Source: Chelonoidis abingdonii
Taxonomy: Eukaryota > Chordata > Testudines > Testudinidae
Direction: 5' to 3'
DNA length: 64,000 nt
Assembly (NCBI RefSeq): GCF_003597395.2
Contig: NC_133774.1
Coordinates: 673,711 to 737,710, forward strand
This document shows positions 43,301-54,734 of the stretch, in pieces. Made by a program: the position numbers and the translations under genes. The notes below the pieces were generated by a model, which had not been told where the DNA came from, made no database searches, and worked only from the letters and a program-made list of their open reading frames with translations. Numbering within the stretch: position 1 is the first letter of the stretch; each line of letters starts with the position of its first letter.

Positions 43301-45886
43301 TGGGTGGCCAGGAGTCGAGTTTGGGGTGACTGTCAAACTATAACTGCTGTACACACCCCTAGGCCATGATCAGACACCCCCATAACCTTCTCTTGTATCA
43401 ACTAAATAGATTGAGCTGCTCTAGTCTCTCCGTGGGTGGCCGGTTTCCCACAGCTCGAACCATCCTGGTAGCTGTTTTCTGACCCCTTTCCAGGACTGTA
43501 ATATCTCTTGAAATGCAGACAGCAGAAACGGACACAGTAGCCAGTAAAGGGGCTGCTGGTGCCATACACAATTCATTTTAACCTCCCCAGATTGAACACA
43601 ACTACTGCATTGAGTCACATATTTCCCCAAACCATTTCTGGCATGCCAACAAACCAAAATAATCCTCCCAGTGCCCTGATTCATGCTGACACTAACCCCA
43701 CCCAGCCCCAAAGCAGTGCGTGGTACGTACTCGAGAACTTCTCCCAGTTCACAGTGAAGCCAAAGGTCGGCTGGCTCCTCTGTGTCGTGTCATGCTGGGC
43801 TCCCTTCAGGGGCGAGCTGCGGATACAGTTGCTGGTGGCCGTCACAGCTGTGAGGTACTTGCCGGAAAATTCTCCTGCGTCGTTAACTTTATCTATTTCC
43901 ATCAGCGAGTCCAGCTCATTCCGCCACAGTCCGGACAGGTCACACTGAAAGGGGAGCAGATGTGGTCCCAAGCACAATGCTGCACGGTCAGACGCTTACC
44001 TGACACTGTGACCCCTAGAGCCCCGAATGCAAAAGAGAGACCCTGCAAACTAGAAAATAAAAAACCCAAAGTGCCTCGCCTGTGCCCTGGCTCCTGAGAT
44101 CCCATGGAACCAGCTGGTCACAAGAAGAACCTCTGACCCTGTTCTTTGTGGGCGTGGAGGCTGCGTTTCTAGTGGCCATAATTTCTGATGGAAGATTAAT
44201 GAGCTCCTGGCTTTGTCCAGCAAAGAGCCCTCTAGGCAGGGTCCCAGCGCACCAGAGGGATGGCTTGGCAGATTCCCCTGTGTCTCGCCATGGTCAGCGT
44301 GTGCTTTTACTGAAATCCAAGCATTGCATTCCTCATGCTCGCTCCCACACCGGAGCAGCCTGCACTCCGGAGCTTCCTGCTCCCAGGTCAGGAACAGGCA
44401 CTGCTGAGCACAGACGTGAAGAGCCGGAGTCCGACGTTACACAGCGTGAAGCAGAGAATGGCCAACACCAACCGTTCAGAACATGAATCCGACCCCATGA
44501 ATGTGGGGCTGGACGGGACCTGGAAAGGCCATCTGGGCCAGCCCCGTGCTGCCACAGGCTTATGTTGTACCGAGACCATCTCTGAGAGGGGTTTATTTAA
44601 CCTGCTCTTAAAAACCTCCAGTGCCGGGGATGGTGCAGCCTCCCCCTGGGAACCTGCTGTGACGAAGTGGGAACGTTCTTGCTGTGTTCTGTGAATGCTG
44701 AGTGGGGAGTATTGACTTGGGAAGGTTGCAGGGGAGTTGTGCTGGGATGGGCTGCACTGGGGAAGGGAGGATACCTGAGCAAGTAACCTGAGAACCCAGG
44801 AGGGGGGTTGGAGGCCAGGTGACACCTCTGCCCGGGACACTGGACAAAGGTGGGGGGAGGAGCTGGGGGGACGCTGAGTGAGAGGCTGGAGGGAGTTTCA
44901 GTTTGGGAGCTGGCTGGGAAATGGAAAGGGGCCCCGACGAGGCTTTGGCTTCCCAACAGGGCTGTGGCCTCCCTAGGGGCCCCAGATGGACCTAACTCAA
45001 GGGGGTCCTGTGGTCTGTACCGGCAAGACCTGTCTGGGACCATGTTCCTGTCGTCTAAATAAACCTGTGTTACTGGCTGGCTGAGGGTCGTGATAAATCG
45101 CAGAAAGCCGGGGGTGCAGGGCCTGGTCTCCCCCCACACTCCGTGACACCTGCCCCAGTGCTTAACACCCTGATGGCTGGAAAGTTTCTCTGACTATCTA
45201 ACTTAAATCTCCTTTGGTGCAAACTGAGCTGAATCCCTTCCCCAGTGGACAGGGATAGCAGCTGGACACTGTCCTTTTCATGGCAGCCTGTTACAGACTG
45301 GACCCTGCTCAGCTGCCCAAGTCAGGCCTCAAAACAGAGAGGTTTAAAAAAGGTATTTTGTGATTTTTGTCCTGTCAAGCTCCTGCTGCCCCTGCCCCTG
45401 ACCCCAGCACCTGCACAGCCATTGCCTGCTGCCATTTCACCAGATCGATGGAGCAAAGGGATTCTGGCCCCTGCTGCAGAAACTATCACTGGAAAACCCC
45501 CTCGGCCCCTCGCCCTGCCCCGGCCTGAGACACCCCAGAGCCAGCGCCCAGCCCCCTCTGCCCCTCACCCTGCCCCGGCCTGAGACACCCCAGAGCCAGC
45601 GCCCAGCCCCCTTGGCCCCTCACCCTGCCCAGCCTGAGACACCCCACAGCCAGCACCCAGCCCCCTCGGCCCCTCACCCTGCCCCAGCGTGAGACACCCC
45701 AGAGCCAGCGCCCAGCCCCCTCGGCCCCTCACCCTGCCCCAGCGTGAGACACCCCAGAGCCAGCGCCCAGCCCCCTCGGCCCCTCGCCCTGCCCAGTCTG
45801 CCCCATACCTTTCTCTCTGAAGAGGTGCTGAGGGTCACCAGAGCCAGGGTGAGGATCAGGGAGAAGCCGATTTTCCCCATCACCAC
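40215..45886 (-). CDS. AVD: Gene B: avidin, four exons, biotin pocket intact
   Basis: Minus-strand exons 45809-45886, 43731-43944, 42044-42164 and 40215-40317, GT-AG with phases 0, 1 and 2; 516 nt, 171 residues plus TGA. By chicken avidin numbering every biotin contact I can place is present: Asn12, Ser16, Tyr33, Thr35, Val37, Thr38, Ala39, Thr40, Trp70, Phe72, Ser73, Ser75, Thr77, Phe79, Trp97, Leu99, Trp110 and Asn118, plus the Cys4/Cys83 disulphide. It is expected to be a secreted tetrameric biotin-binding protein. Oddities: one extra residue between Trp70 and Phe72 (WEKFS), an extra Cys at 43, an Asn-Ser-Thr sequon created across the exon 2/3 junction, and a long novel tail after FTR. Of the three copies this looks most like a working avidin; which avian AVD or AVR gene is orthologous cannot be told here. 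Confidence 0.92.
40770..41000. repeat. Minisatellite in intron 3 of gene B
   Basis: About six units of the same ~35-bp motif as in gene A, at a different position relative to neighbouring intronic landmarks. A similar CR1-type tail (GCCAGAAGGGACCATTCTGA) lies about 350 bp to the left. Confidence 0.8.
41140..41270 (-). mobile_element. CR1/L3-type tail fragment in intron 3 of gene B
   Basis: TTGATTTAAAAGTTGCCTGC ... TTGTGATTTATTTCTAATTTG is an antisense CR1-like 3'UTR. A similar piece is at 42790-42990 in intron 2. Confidence 0.55.
42044..42164 (-). CDS. AVD: Gene B exon 3
   Basis: 121 nt, acceptor CTCACAG|ACTCA, donor ACCAG|GTGGGTG. It encodes (N)STTVFVGQCF, LKTMWLLREEV and GWRATR, with Trp97 and Trp110 in place. 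Confidence 0.93.
42790..42990 (-). mobile_element. CR1-like fragment in intron 2 of gene B
   Basis: GACTCCATCTTGACTTAAAG ... CTACATTTCTAATTTGGGTA resembles the antisense CR1 3'UTR. Confidence 0.5.
43731..43944 (-). CDS. AVD: Gene B exon 2
   Basis: 214 nt, one codon longer than gene A exon 2. The acceptor is TTTCAG|TGTGAC and the donor is TCGA|GTACGT (phase 1). It encodes CDLSGLWRNELDS, EFSGKYLTAVTATSN and QPTFGFTVNW then EKFS. All contacts in the first half of the pocket are present. Confidence 0.93.
44505..45240 (-). mobile_element. CR1 fragment in intron 1 of gene B, split by a solo LTR
   Basis: 44505-44657 (CTGGACGGGACCTGGAAAGG, AACCTGCTCTTAAAAACCTC) and 45149-45240 (CCAGTGCTTAACACCCTGAT, CTAACTTAAATCTCCTTTGG) read as one antisense CR1 when the LTR is removed. 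Confidence 0.75.
44658..45148 (+). mobile_element. Solo LTR, family 3, perfect target duplication
   Basis: 491 bp, TGTGACGAAGTGGG ... CACTCCGTGACA, with AATAAA at about 45057. Flanked by CCTGC at 44653-44657 and 45149-45153. Confidence 0.9.
45495..45798. repeat. 55-bp VNTR in intron 1 of gene B
   Basis: Same minisatellite as in gene A; the distal units differ slightly, the proximal units are identical. Confidence 0.85.
45809..45886 (-). CDS. AVD: Gene B exon 1: signal peptide
   Basis: 26 codons, identical in sequence to gene A exon 1, with the same phase-0 donor. A TATA box sits at the equivalent place upstream. Followed by the gene B copy of the 55-bp intron VNTR. Confidence 0.92.
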
Positions 45887-45961
45887 TTGGAGTAGAAGCC
45901 GCCTGCAGAAGCCAGTTGAGTCTCCCAGGCACTTAGTCTGGGGCCACCCGTCAGGCCCTGT

Positions 45962-45970
45962 CTTTATATC
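45962..45970 (-). promoter_or_regulatory. TATA box of gene B
   Basis: Same GATATAAAG and spacing as gene A, within the identical 641-bp block. Confidence 0.6.
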
Positions 45971-47345
45971 CCCTCACAGCAGGCCGGGGCTGCAACCTGA
46001 GCTGCGTTGGTTCTCTCTTTGCTGGCAGTTCCCAGAAGTGAGCGGGCACTTCGGTTATTATGTTTATGTCTCACTGAAATTCAATCTCCAGCCCAAGCCG
46101 CTGGCAGGGCCAGCAAGACAAAATGAAAAGAAGCCGTGTGACCTGGGCAGTGATGTGAGGAGTGCGGTCAGTGCCCAGCTATAGATAGATCCCAGCACAC
46201 GGCAGAGGCGGAGCGAGAGGACCACGTGAAGGCCCCTTAGGCAGGGCATCAGCAGGTGGGAGAGGTAAGCTGAAGTGCTGCTCATTGAGCCTTAAGGTGC
46301 TGACAGGCCAGGGGCCTCCCCAGGTTTGCTGGCATGCCCAGGCTGGGATAACTCCTACAGTGGCTCTTGGGATATAAGGTTTCTGTCACCAGCCCCACAC
46401 AGTGTCAAACGTGTCTGACCACACGTCTCTTTCCACTGGCAGTCCAAAAAGTGAGGTCCCCTTGGTGCTTTTTGCTGGGAGCCCGATTCCTGAGGGTGCT
46501 CCTGTGATCCCAGGAGCCTGGGGCAGCCTTCGCTGGCACTGTCAAAGCCAGGGCAGGCTGCAAAACAGAGCCGATTCTCCCCAAACTGGTGGGTAACACT
46601 GAAGTTCGACTCACCAACCAGTGACATCGCTGCTCGTGATCCCCACCACGCTCATTATCAGGAAGCCAAAACCAGAAATCACCCAGCCCCCTTTACTGCA
46701 TCCCAGCCTCTTGCTCCCAGTCAGTGCCTGGGTCCCGTACAATGAGAAGTTATTTAAAACTCTGCTTACTGTACAAAACGTTCTTGTAATCCCCAAAGGG
46801 CTAGCCACATTTCCAGATCAACACTAGTGTGGATCTTACCCAAAATACCACGCTGCCAGCCTATCCTTCGGTATAGAAAACTAAAAGTTTATTAGAAAAG
46901 GAAAGAAAAGAATGAGAAGAGAGTTGTTAAATGGTCAAAGCCATCAGCTCCACACATGTGACATCAGGTTCTTGGCAGAATTGGTGAGTTTGCTGGCTTG
47001 TAGAGTCCCGCTGGAACACAACCAAAGCTTGGATGGGTCATTCAGACCTTTTTTCAAAGCTTCAGTTTGTAGAGAAGTGACTCCAGAGGTAGGAAGCAGC
47101 ACTGAAGACAAAATGGAGAAGGTGCAGCTGCCTTTTTAAATCCGTTGCCACATGGCTTGTACATCTTTTGTCCCAACACAAGCTCCCAGCACTTGGGCAT
47201 GGATAAGCTCCTAGAGTCCCTGTCCTTAAGTGCATCCCTACATGTCCTGCTGACTCATAGGCTGTGATGGTGCTGCCCGTGAAGCCAGCTGAGGTCACTC
47301 AGTCGGGGTGAACTGCAAACAGAACGGGGCAGACATACCCCAAAC

Positions 47346-47599
47346 CAGGGGTGGCTCCAAGCACCAGCACGCCAAGTGCGTGCCTGGGGCAGCAAGCCAC
47401 GGGGGGCGCTCTGCCAGTCTCTGCAAGGGCGGCAGGCAAGTTGCCTTTGGTGGCATGCCTGCGGAGGGTCTGCTGGTCCTATGGCTTCGGCGGACCTCCT
47501 GCAGGCGAGCCATGGGACCAGGGACCTCCCGCAGGCAAGCCACCGAAGACAGCCTGCCTGCTGTGCTTGGGGCGGCAAAAATACCTAAAGCCACCCCTG
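47346..47599 (+). mobile_element. Complete hAT-type MITE with 8-bp target duplication
   Basis: 254 bp with terminal inverted repeats CAGGGGTGGCT/AGCCACCCCTG, flanked by CCCCAAAC at 47338-47345 and 47600-47607. No transposase. The interior holds a GC-rich palindrome (GCATGCCTGCGGAGGGTC... and its inverse). Related pieces at 1-156 and 60335-60520. Confidence 0.92.
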
Positions 47600-48225
47600 C
47601 CCCAAACGCTGGTGGTTATTCCAATACTTAGATTTACCAACCAGCACAAAACAGCTTCTACAATACTTCACTGGTTACTCAGAAGTCCAAACAACACAGT
47701 TCCCTTAAAGTGCCCAGCCTCAGGCCTCCATCCAGACACACACGTCAGAGATATGATGATAATTCCTGAAAATCTTATCTCACCATATAAAAGAAAAGGT
47801 TCTTCCAACCCCAAAGGATCAGCCACATACCCAGGTCCAATTATACCTTAGATCTTACCGCAAAATATACGCTTATGGTCAATTCTTATTAACTAAACTA
47901 AAATTTATTAAAAAAGAAAAGAGAGAGAGTGTTGGTTAAAAGATCAATATACAGACAGACTTGAATTCAATTCTTGAGGTTCAGATACATAGTAGAGATG
48001 AGCTTGTAGTTGCCAAAAGTCCTTTTAGAAATAGTCCATATGTTACAGTCCAATGTCCATATTCAGGGTGACTCCACTCAATGACTGGGGATCTAAATCC
48101 TTGTGGCTTAAGGTTTCCCCCTCTTGAAACCCAAAGCAGATCTGAGATGAAGCAGGATCATGGCTCAAGTTTCTTATACATTCCCAGCAGGCTTTTGTCC
48201 TGAGAAAACAATAGGCTTAACTCTC

Positions 48226-49255
48226 TGTGACGATGCGGTTCTGGCGGGACCCAACTGAGATTGCCAGTTCAGGACCAATTGCTTAAACAGGGCAGTCACA
48301 GCCCTAGGCTGGGGTTTTTCCACCTCTAAGGCAAACCAAACCAGCCAGACAAAAAGGACTTCGGTTTCACCCCACTGGCTAATCACAAGTCACACAAGCA
48401 ATTTCCTTAGACACTCCAGTCTCCCAGTATCACCACCAGTCCCACACGTCCTGGGGATGAATGGTTATGATAACCAACACCCCAGACCCAGGTCAATATA
48501 CACATCAGATCTTACCCACAAATCACGCTGTTACCAATCCTTTAGAATCTAAAATCGAAAGGTTTATTCATAAAAGGAAAAAGATAGAGATGAGAGCTAG
48601 AACTGGTTAAATGGAATCAATTACATACAGTAATGGCAAAGTTCTTAGTTCAGGCTTGTAGCAGTGATGGAGTAAACTGCATGTTCAAATCAAGTCTCTG
48701 GAGAACATTCCCCGCTGGGATGGGTCATCAGTCCCTTGTGTAGATCTTCAGTTCGCAGCAAAGTCCCTCCAGAGGTAGGAAGCAGGATTGAAGACCAGAT
48801 GGAGATGAGATAAAAGCCTTTTATACAGGCTTTTCCAAGTGTAAGGACACTTCTTTGTTCTTACTGTGGAAAATTACAGTAAAATGGAGTTTGCAGTCAC
48901 ATGGGCCAGTTTCTGCACACCCTGCTGAGTTACAAGGCGTATCTGCCTCCTCTCAGTGGGTCAGTTGTGTAGCTGATGGTCCTTAATGGGCCCCTAAGCA
49001 GACCTAACACCAACTTGTCTGGGGTGTCACCCAGAACTACAGCACCAGTTTGAAATACAGACAGCATACAGCCAATACTTATAACTTCAACTACAAAATG
49101 ATACAGACACACAGACAGCATAATCATAACCAGTAACCCATAACCTGGTCTTAGACACCTTATATGACCCCCTTTACATAAGATTTGGCTTCACTACAGG
49201 ACCTTGGTTGCAAACCATGTTCTATATGGTTCCAGTTTATATCAATAACGTCACA
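48226..49255 (-). mobile_element. Solo LTR, family 1, perfect target duplication
   Basis: 1030 bp from TGTGACGATGCGG to AATAACGTCACA, flanked by CTCTC at 48221-48225 and 49256-49260. Inserted in an older LTR-like repeat. Confidence 0.92.
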
Positions 49256-49500
49256 CTCTCCTTCTCCCAAACATCCTGGCTATTAGCACAGGGTAATTTA
49301 TCCATTAAACAGTTCAGATACAGGTTACCGCAACCTTCAAAGAGACACAAAGACAATAATACTGTTTCACTCAAGTGTCATCATAAATGTTAATATTCCT
49401 TTTTTGATCTTTGAATCAAAGCTATAGCAACGGACAAGACTTGTTTGTTATATTCCAAGACCTGAGCAAACACCTCCCCTTCTACCTCTACCAATGCAGA

Positions 49501-50379
49501 CTTGCATTTCTAAGCTCTGTTCATTTACAGATCTTCCTAACCAGTGTCCAAAGTTTGGCCCTGGGTCAGGTCAGTCTGTGAGGAAATTAACTCTTGCTGG
49601 CCCTGTCACCTTCCAAAAAAAAACCCGAGCACCACCCTGCCCCACGAAGATTGGCCGCCCCTTACAAGGTGCCGCCCCAAGCATTTGCTTGGTCGGCTGA
49701 TGACCGGAGCCAGCCCTGGTCCCCACCCGCTCTCTTGATGCCCTCAAGCAGCACAGGCTAAGTAAAATTCTACTGCCCTTTACTCATACAATAATAACAT
49801 TTCATTACCTCCCTGCCCCCCATTCAAGTGATTTGTAACCCAACCCCAGTCAAACTCTATCGCTTGAGCAACACAGCTCTGTTTGCTGGATCCCTAGGTA
49901 GATTAGGTGTGAATGTAAATACATTCTGGGCCTGAAGCCTTTCCCCCCAGCCCCAGCTCATCACTAGCTGCCAGGGAGAGCTCAATAGACTTTGCTTACA
50001 AATCATCATTTGAAACTATTAGGTTGGCCAACATCACCGCAATGAACACACTGACACTGTCATAAAAACACAGCTGTGTAAGGAAGCTAGTCTATGTTCA
50101 GACTGTTCAGATACATGTATTTTATCAAACACTGTATATGCTTTTGAAGTGTGTATTAATGTTTCAATTTTAATTCAATTTTCCAATCAGTCACTAAATT
50201 GGCAACACTGCATGCAACCAGTTCACAAAACTGGCAGTGGGTGGGGGGAGTTGGGGAAATTTGGGAGGGGGGGGGAGTGTAGGGAAAATCACTACTTTAG
50301 AATGCCGATAAATGGGGGAGCTTCAGTCACCTCTACCTCTGCACTCTTCTGCCTTTTTTCTTGTAGCTAAAATCCTCTG
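49501..50379. other. No gene; repeat remnants
   Basis: 49640-49720 resembles the right end of the GC-rich MITE. 49740-49930 matches 58060-58215 (old LTR-like repeat). 50140-50205 matches 8240-8305. Confidence 0.45.
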
Positions 50380-52477
50380 GTGGTACGTCTACACTATGGG
50401 ATTATTCCGATTTTTACGTTAAAACCGGTTTTATAAAACAAGTTGTATAAAGTCGAGTGTACGCGGCCACCTAAGACATTAATTCGGTGGTGTGTGTCCA
50501 TGGTCGAGGCTAGGCGTCGATTTCCGAGCGTTGCACTGTGGGTAGCTATTCCATAGCTATCCCATAGTTCTCGCAGTCTCCCCGCACCTTGAATTCTGTG
50601 TTGAGAGTCCCCAGTGGCTTGATGTGGGCAAAAATTATGTGTGTCGTTGGTTCTGGTAGTGTCAGTCAGTTCATTCCTTCCATCTGGGAAACAACGCCAG
50701 CAATCATTTCGTGTTGCCTGTTTCCCTGGATTGCCTTGGCAGATGCCATAGCCGGCAACCATGAAGCCCTTCAGCTTTTTTTTTTTAACAGTCATTGTAT
50801 GTGTACTGGATGCCTCGGACAGAGCGATCTCCAGCGCTACACTGCGCTTCATTTGCTTTTGCATGAATGCAGAGGTGGTTATCAGTTGTTCTGTACTGTT
50901 GCTGCTGCCAGTGTAAATTGGCAATGACGATGACAGTTATCTGTTCTTCTGTATTGTCTGTTGCTATCTGATGGGTGCTCTGGCTGAGATCAACAGGCGG
51001 CAAAAAGCAAATTGGGAATGACTCCCTGAGTAATTCCTCGTTATGGTTTCTAAAAGTGAGTTATCTTGCTAGATATGGGGCAGTGTGCTAGGAACCAGTG
51101 TATCAGGAGAGCACAGCTGCTCTATGTCAGATCCTGCGCTAATGATGAGCTACATGCCATTCACAGGGGTCCCCTGCAACAACCCCACCTGTTGCTTCCC
51201 CTCTCCCACCACCTTCTGCGGTACCTGCAGTGTCCCCCCATTTGTTCATGAAGTAATAAAGAATAAGAAACACTGACCTTGTCAGTGAGTAAAGATGAGA
51301 GGAAGGAGCCTCCCAATGCTATTACAGTCCAGGCAGAACATTAAGTGGTGCAGGAGAAGAGGAGCCCAGCATACGTACTGCTATGACAGTCCAAGAGGCC
51401 AGGACAATGTTCTTTACAGCCGAAAGAAAGGGCGCTGATGGAGCTCAGCCCCTGTTGCTATGATGAAGATGGTTACCAGCCATTCTGTACTATCTACTAG
51501 GAATGACACAGAGCCATTCCTATTTTTACCCAGGCACCCCAGCCAGCCTCACCTGAAGGCTAACCAGGAGCACTAACAGCTGATGTGACAACAGATATCA
51601 GTCATATTGTACCATCTGCCACTAGGAAGGGGAGAGAAAACAGATATGCTCTTCACTGCTGCAGCGCTCGCGTCTACCAGCAAGCATTCAGTAGGACATA
51701 GGGTGACATCAAAAAAGTCAAGAAATGTTTCTTTCCCTTTTCTTTCACGTGTGGGGGGGAGTAAATTGACGAGCTATCCCTGACCATGCCAGCAAAGTGT
51801 TTGACCCTACAGGCATTTGGAGCTCATGCCAAGAATGCAAATACTTTTCGGAGACTGTCGGGGATGTGGGATAGTTGGAAGTCCTCAGATACCCCTTCCT
51901 CCGTCCCCCATGAACGTTATTTGAGTCTCTGGCTTCCCTTACGCTTGTCACGCAGCACTGTGTAGTCTGGAGTGTTTTTTTTTCAAATGCTTTGCATTTC
52001 GTCTCCTGTAACGGAGCTCTGATAAACAGATTCTGTCTCTGCCATACAATGATCAGATCCCGTACCTCCTGTTCAGTCCATGCTGGAGCTCTTTTTCAGT
52101 TCTCAGGAGACTGCATTGCTACCTGTGCTGATCAGAGCTCCACGCTGGCCAAACAGGAAATGAAATTCAAAAGTTCACAGGGCTTTTCCTGTATACCTGG
52201 CCAGTGCACCCGAGTTCAGATTGCTGTCCAGAGCGGTCACAGTGGTGCACTGTGGGATACCGCCCAGAGGCCAATACCATCGATTTGCGGCCACACTAAC
52301 CCTAATCCGATATGATAATACCGATTTTAGCTCTACTCCTCTTGTCGGGGGAGGAGTACAGAAACCGATTTAAAGAGCCCTTTATATCGATATAAAGGGC
52401 CTCGTAGTGTGGACGGGTACAGCGTTAAATTGGTTTAACGCTGCTAAAATCAGTTTAGATGTGTAGTGTAGACCAGG
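50380..52477. mobile_element. Nonautonomous DNA transposon, about 2.1 kb
   Basis: Imperfect terminal inverted repeats around CGTCTACACTAT (left) and GTGTAGTGTAGACC (right), with CCTCTG flanking on both sides (50374-50379, 52478-52483). The subterminal parts are rich in AAACCG/CGGTTT-type motifs. No intact transposase; superfamily not certain (Harbinger- or hAT-like). Confidence 0.6.
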
Positions 52478-52483
52478 CCTCTG

Positions 52484-53660
52484 AAAGGCAGGATCCTGTG
52501 CCTGGCGTTTCACTGTTTGCCAGAGGAGGGCACCGCACAGCAGCACCATTGAAATCTTTGCCCTTCCTCGTGTGAGTTTGCTGAGCTATGGACCTAGCAC
52601 CCCCCAATGCGAGAATTCCCTGTAACCCTCTGAGCAGGGCGTTTTGGCCGGTTCCCACCAGTGCAGCAATGGCCAGCCATGCCCTGTAGCACAGCTAGCA
52701 GTTCCTAGGGCCACGTTCACTTTGCTAGGGGTTCCTTTTAAAGACTTAAAAAAATATCAACTTAAATCCTTCCAAGAAACTCTCTGCCCCATGTGGGTGC
52801 CCTTGGCAGGCCATACTTCCTACCCGCAAGCCCCAAGTCCCAGGGCTGAAAGGGAAGAGAACTGCATCGGGGACAAATGTGTGTGTCAGGGGAGGGCGGG
52901 ACCCACAGAATAAAGCTGGGAAAACCAGCAAATAAGAAATTAACACTGTTAGGTAAGACTCCCTCCTCTCCCACTCACCCAGGGTGCGATAGTTGCAGCC
53001 TCAAACCTCCTCTGCCAGAGGGGTGTGGGTGGCAATCGTGTTCCAAGCATCACCTCAGGCCAGCGCCAAGCTCACAGCTACCTGCGCTGTCTTGGGGGAG
53101 GCCAAAGATGCTGGCAGGCCAGTGCTCTCTGGGCTGTGCCAGGGGCTCTGCCTCCCAACCCCGATGAGGGGATTTCCCTTTGCTTGCTCCAGAGACCAGC
53201 ACTAGAATCCCTCTGCTCGGTGGCTGCTCTCTGCCGCTTCAGCCCAAGCTACCTCGCCACCGTCACCTCAAAGCCAGCTCAGCTCTGCCTGAGGCTCTGA
53301 AACATTCCCAGGTCTACAAATGCTGTGATTTGGTTTTTACTGATTTTCAGCCGAATGTTTGGACCACTCGGGTACCTGAAAATACTGATTGTACTAAGCA
53401 AGTGCTGCGCCTGACATTAGGGAGATGTTGATGTTATTAATGCATTAGTCCGTATAAAGGCAAGGCTGTCTCTCAAAGTACGGCAATGTAGCAAACCACA
53501 CACACACACACACACACGGCAGGGGCACTGTGCTTCTGGCAGACCAGGTACCATCTCCTGCCAAGGCCTCACTGAGCTCTGACAAATGTGCAGCTGGAAA
53601 CCGGTCTGGCCCACCTGTGTGTTAGCAGTGTTAAAATAGGTATTGGATTTCTAGAGGTGT
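52484..53660. other. No gene recognised; contains a CA microsatellite
   Basis: A (CA) run at about 53497-53517. The rest shows only short frames and no assigned repeat. Confidence 0.5.
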
Positions 53661-53689
53661 GTGTAGTAGCCAGAGAGAGATCCGGACAC

Positions 53690-54365
53690 ATGAGGCCTGG
53701 TAGAAGAGACCAGGTATGAGGCCTGAACTAAGATGGTAGTCAGGCCCTGCTAATGGAAGGCAAAGTTAGCAACAGTCAGGCTGTGAGCAGGAGTCAGGCG
53801 CACAGAACCTGGCAAGAGCAGGTCTGTCATTGCAGGCACATGTTCCTGAGAAGCGCTGGGCACAGGACGCTCCCGCAAACACATTCCAGAAGGGTGATAC
53901 CAGAACACCCTGATGCCCAGTGGGTGCAAACACCTTCCTCAGTGATAACAGGGACCCGCTGACCTCTCTTAAAGATGAGGGCAGGATGACAGGGACGTGG
54001 ATCACGAGGTTTTGATTGAACCAAAAGGTATGAGGCAAAGTGTGGTAGCTAACCACGTCCCAGGGGCAGTATGTCACTTGTTTGTATCGGTGTATAAAGA
54101 GTGGTCTCAGAGTGGGTGTCTTTGGCCAGCTGAGGGGAATGGAAAGTCCTGCCATTCATTGTCCCGGGCGTAAATGTATTAAGTGAACCTGTAGATGCAC
54201 AGGGCACTAATACCGTGCTTTGTCGGCAATAAACCCAGCCGGATGCCTTCACTACGGTCTCATGGGGCAGCTCGATCGAGGTCTGCGGTGTCGGCTCTGT
54301 GCACAGAGCGGGGACAGCACACAGAGAGACACCCATGCAGTCAGCGACTAACCACAGTCTGATTG
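53690..54365 (+). mobile_element. Retroviral LTR, family 2
   Basis: Shares with 7091-7812 the order: GAGGCCTG start region, GATGACAGGG, ACTTGTTTGTATCGGTGTAT, GGAAAGTCCTGCCA and CAATAAACCCAGCCGGATGC. No internal viral genes follow. Ends approximate. Confidence 0.65.
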
Positions 54366-54734
54366 CTGGTTGGCCTTTATGAACCACGTGCGAGTTGCTG
54401 CTGGCCTTCATCTCACTAGTAATAGCTGCACCCCATGCTATCAGGAACAGGGAAGGGTTTGCTCTGTGACTAGAGAAGCGTTTGCTCTGGCCCTGGAAAC
54501 CCTCAGTCGGGAGAGGAGCGTTTCCCAGTGTGACATACCAGTGAACCACCACGGATGTCACCCCCTGCCCAACAGAAGGAGGCCCATAGACACCAGATGA
54601 ACCCCTGGAGAACAACATTGGACAGGAGACTTTGTTATTGTTCCCCCAACCCCATGAAGAAGGGATGTGCTAAAACCCGCGTCCCACCCCAGTGTGAGCT
54701 CTGGGGGAAAGGAATAAAAATCCCCGAGCAGAGG
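54366..54734. other. No gene recognised
   Basis: Short frames only. Confidence 0.4.

Larger units (their letters stand above)
45578..46218. repeat. 641-bp block identical to 21652-22292
   Basis: Gene B partner of the identical promoter/exon 1 block. Confidence 0.85.
46590..49500 (-). mobile_element. Old LTR-type repeats, minus strand, with nested insertions
   Basis: AATTTATTAAAAAAG/AAGTTTATTAGAAAAGG-like antisense poly(A) regions near 46885 and 47905 suggest two related LTR copies. They host the hAT MITE at 47346 and the LTR at 48226. Outer ends not resolved. Confidence 0.45.

Noticed and set aside
50394..50924. 176-codon minus-strand ORF as a host gene
   Set aside because: It starts inside and spans the terminal repeat of a DNA transposon and has no convincing domain.
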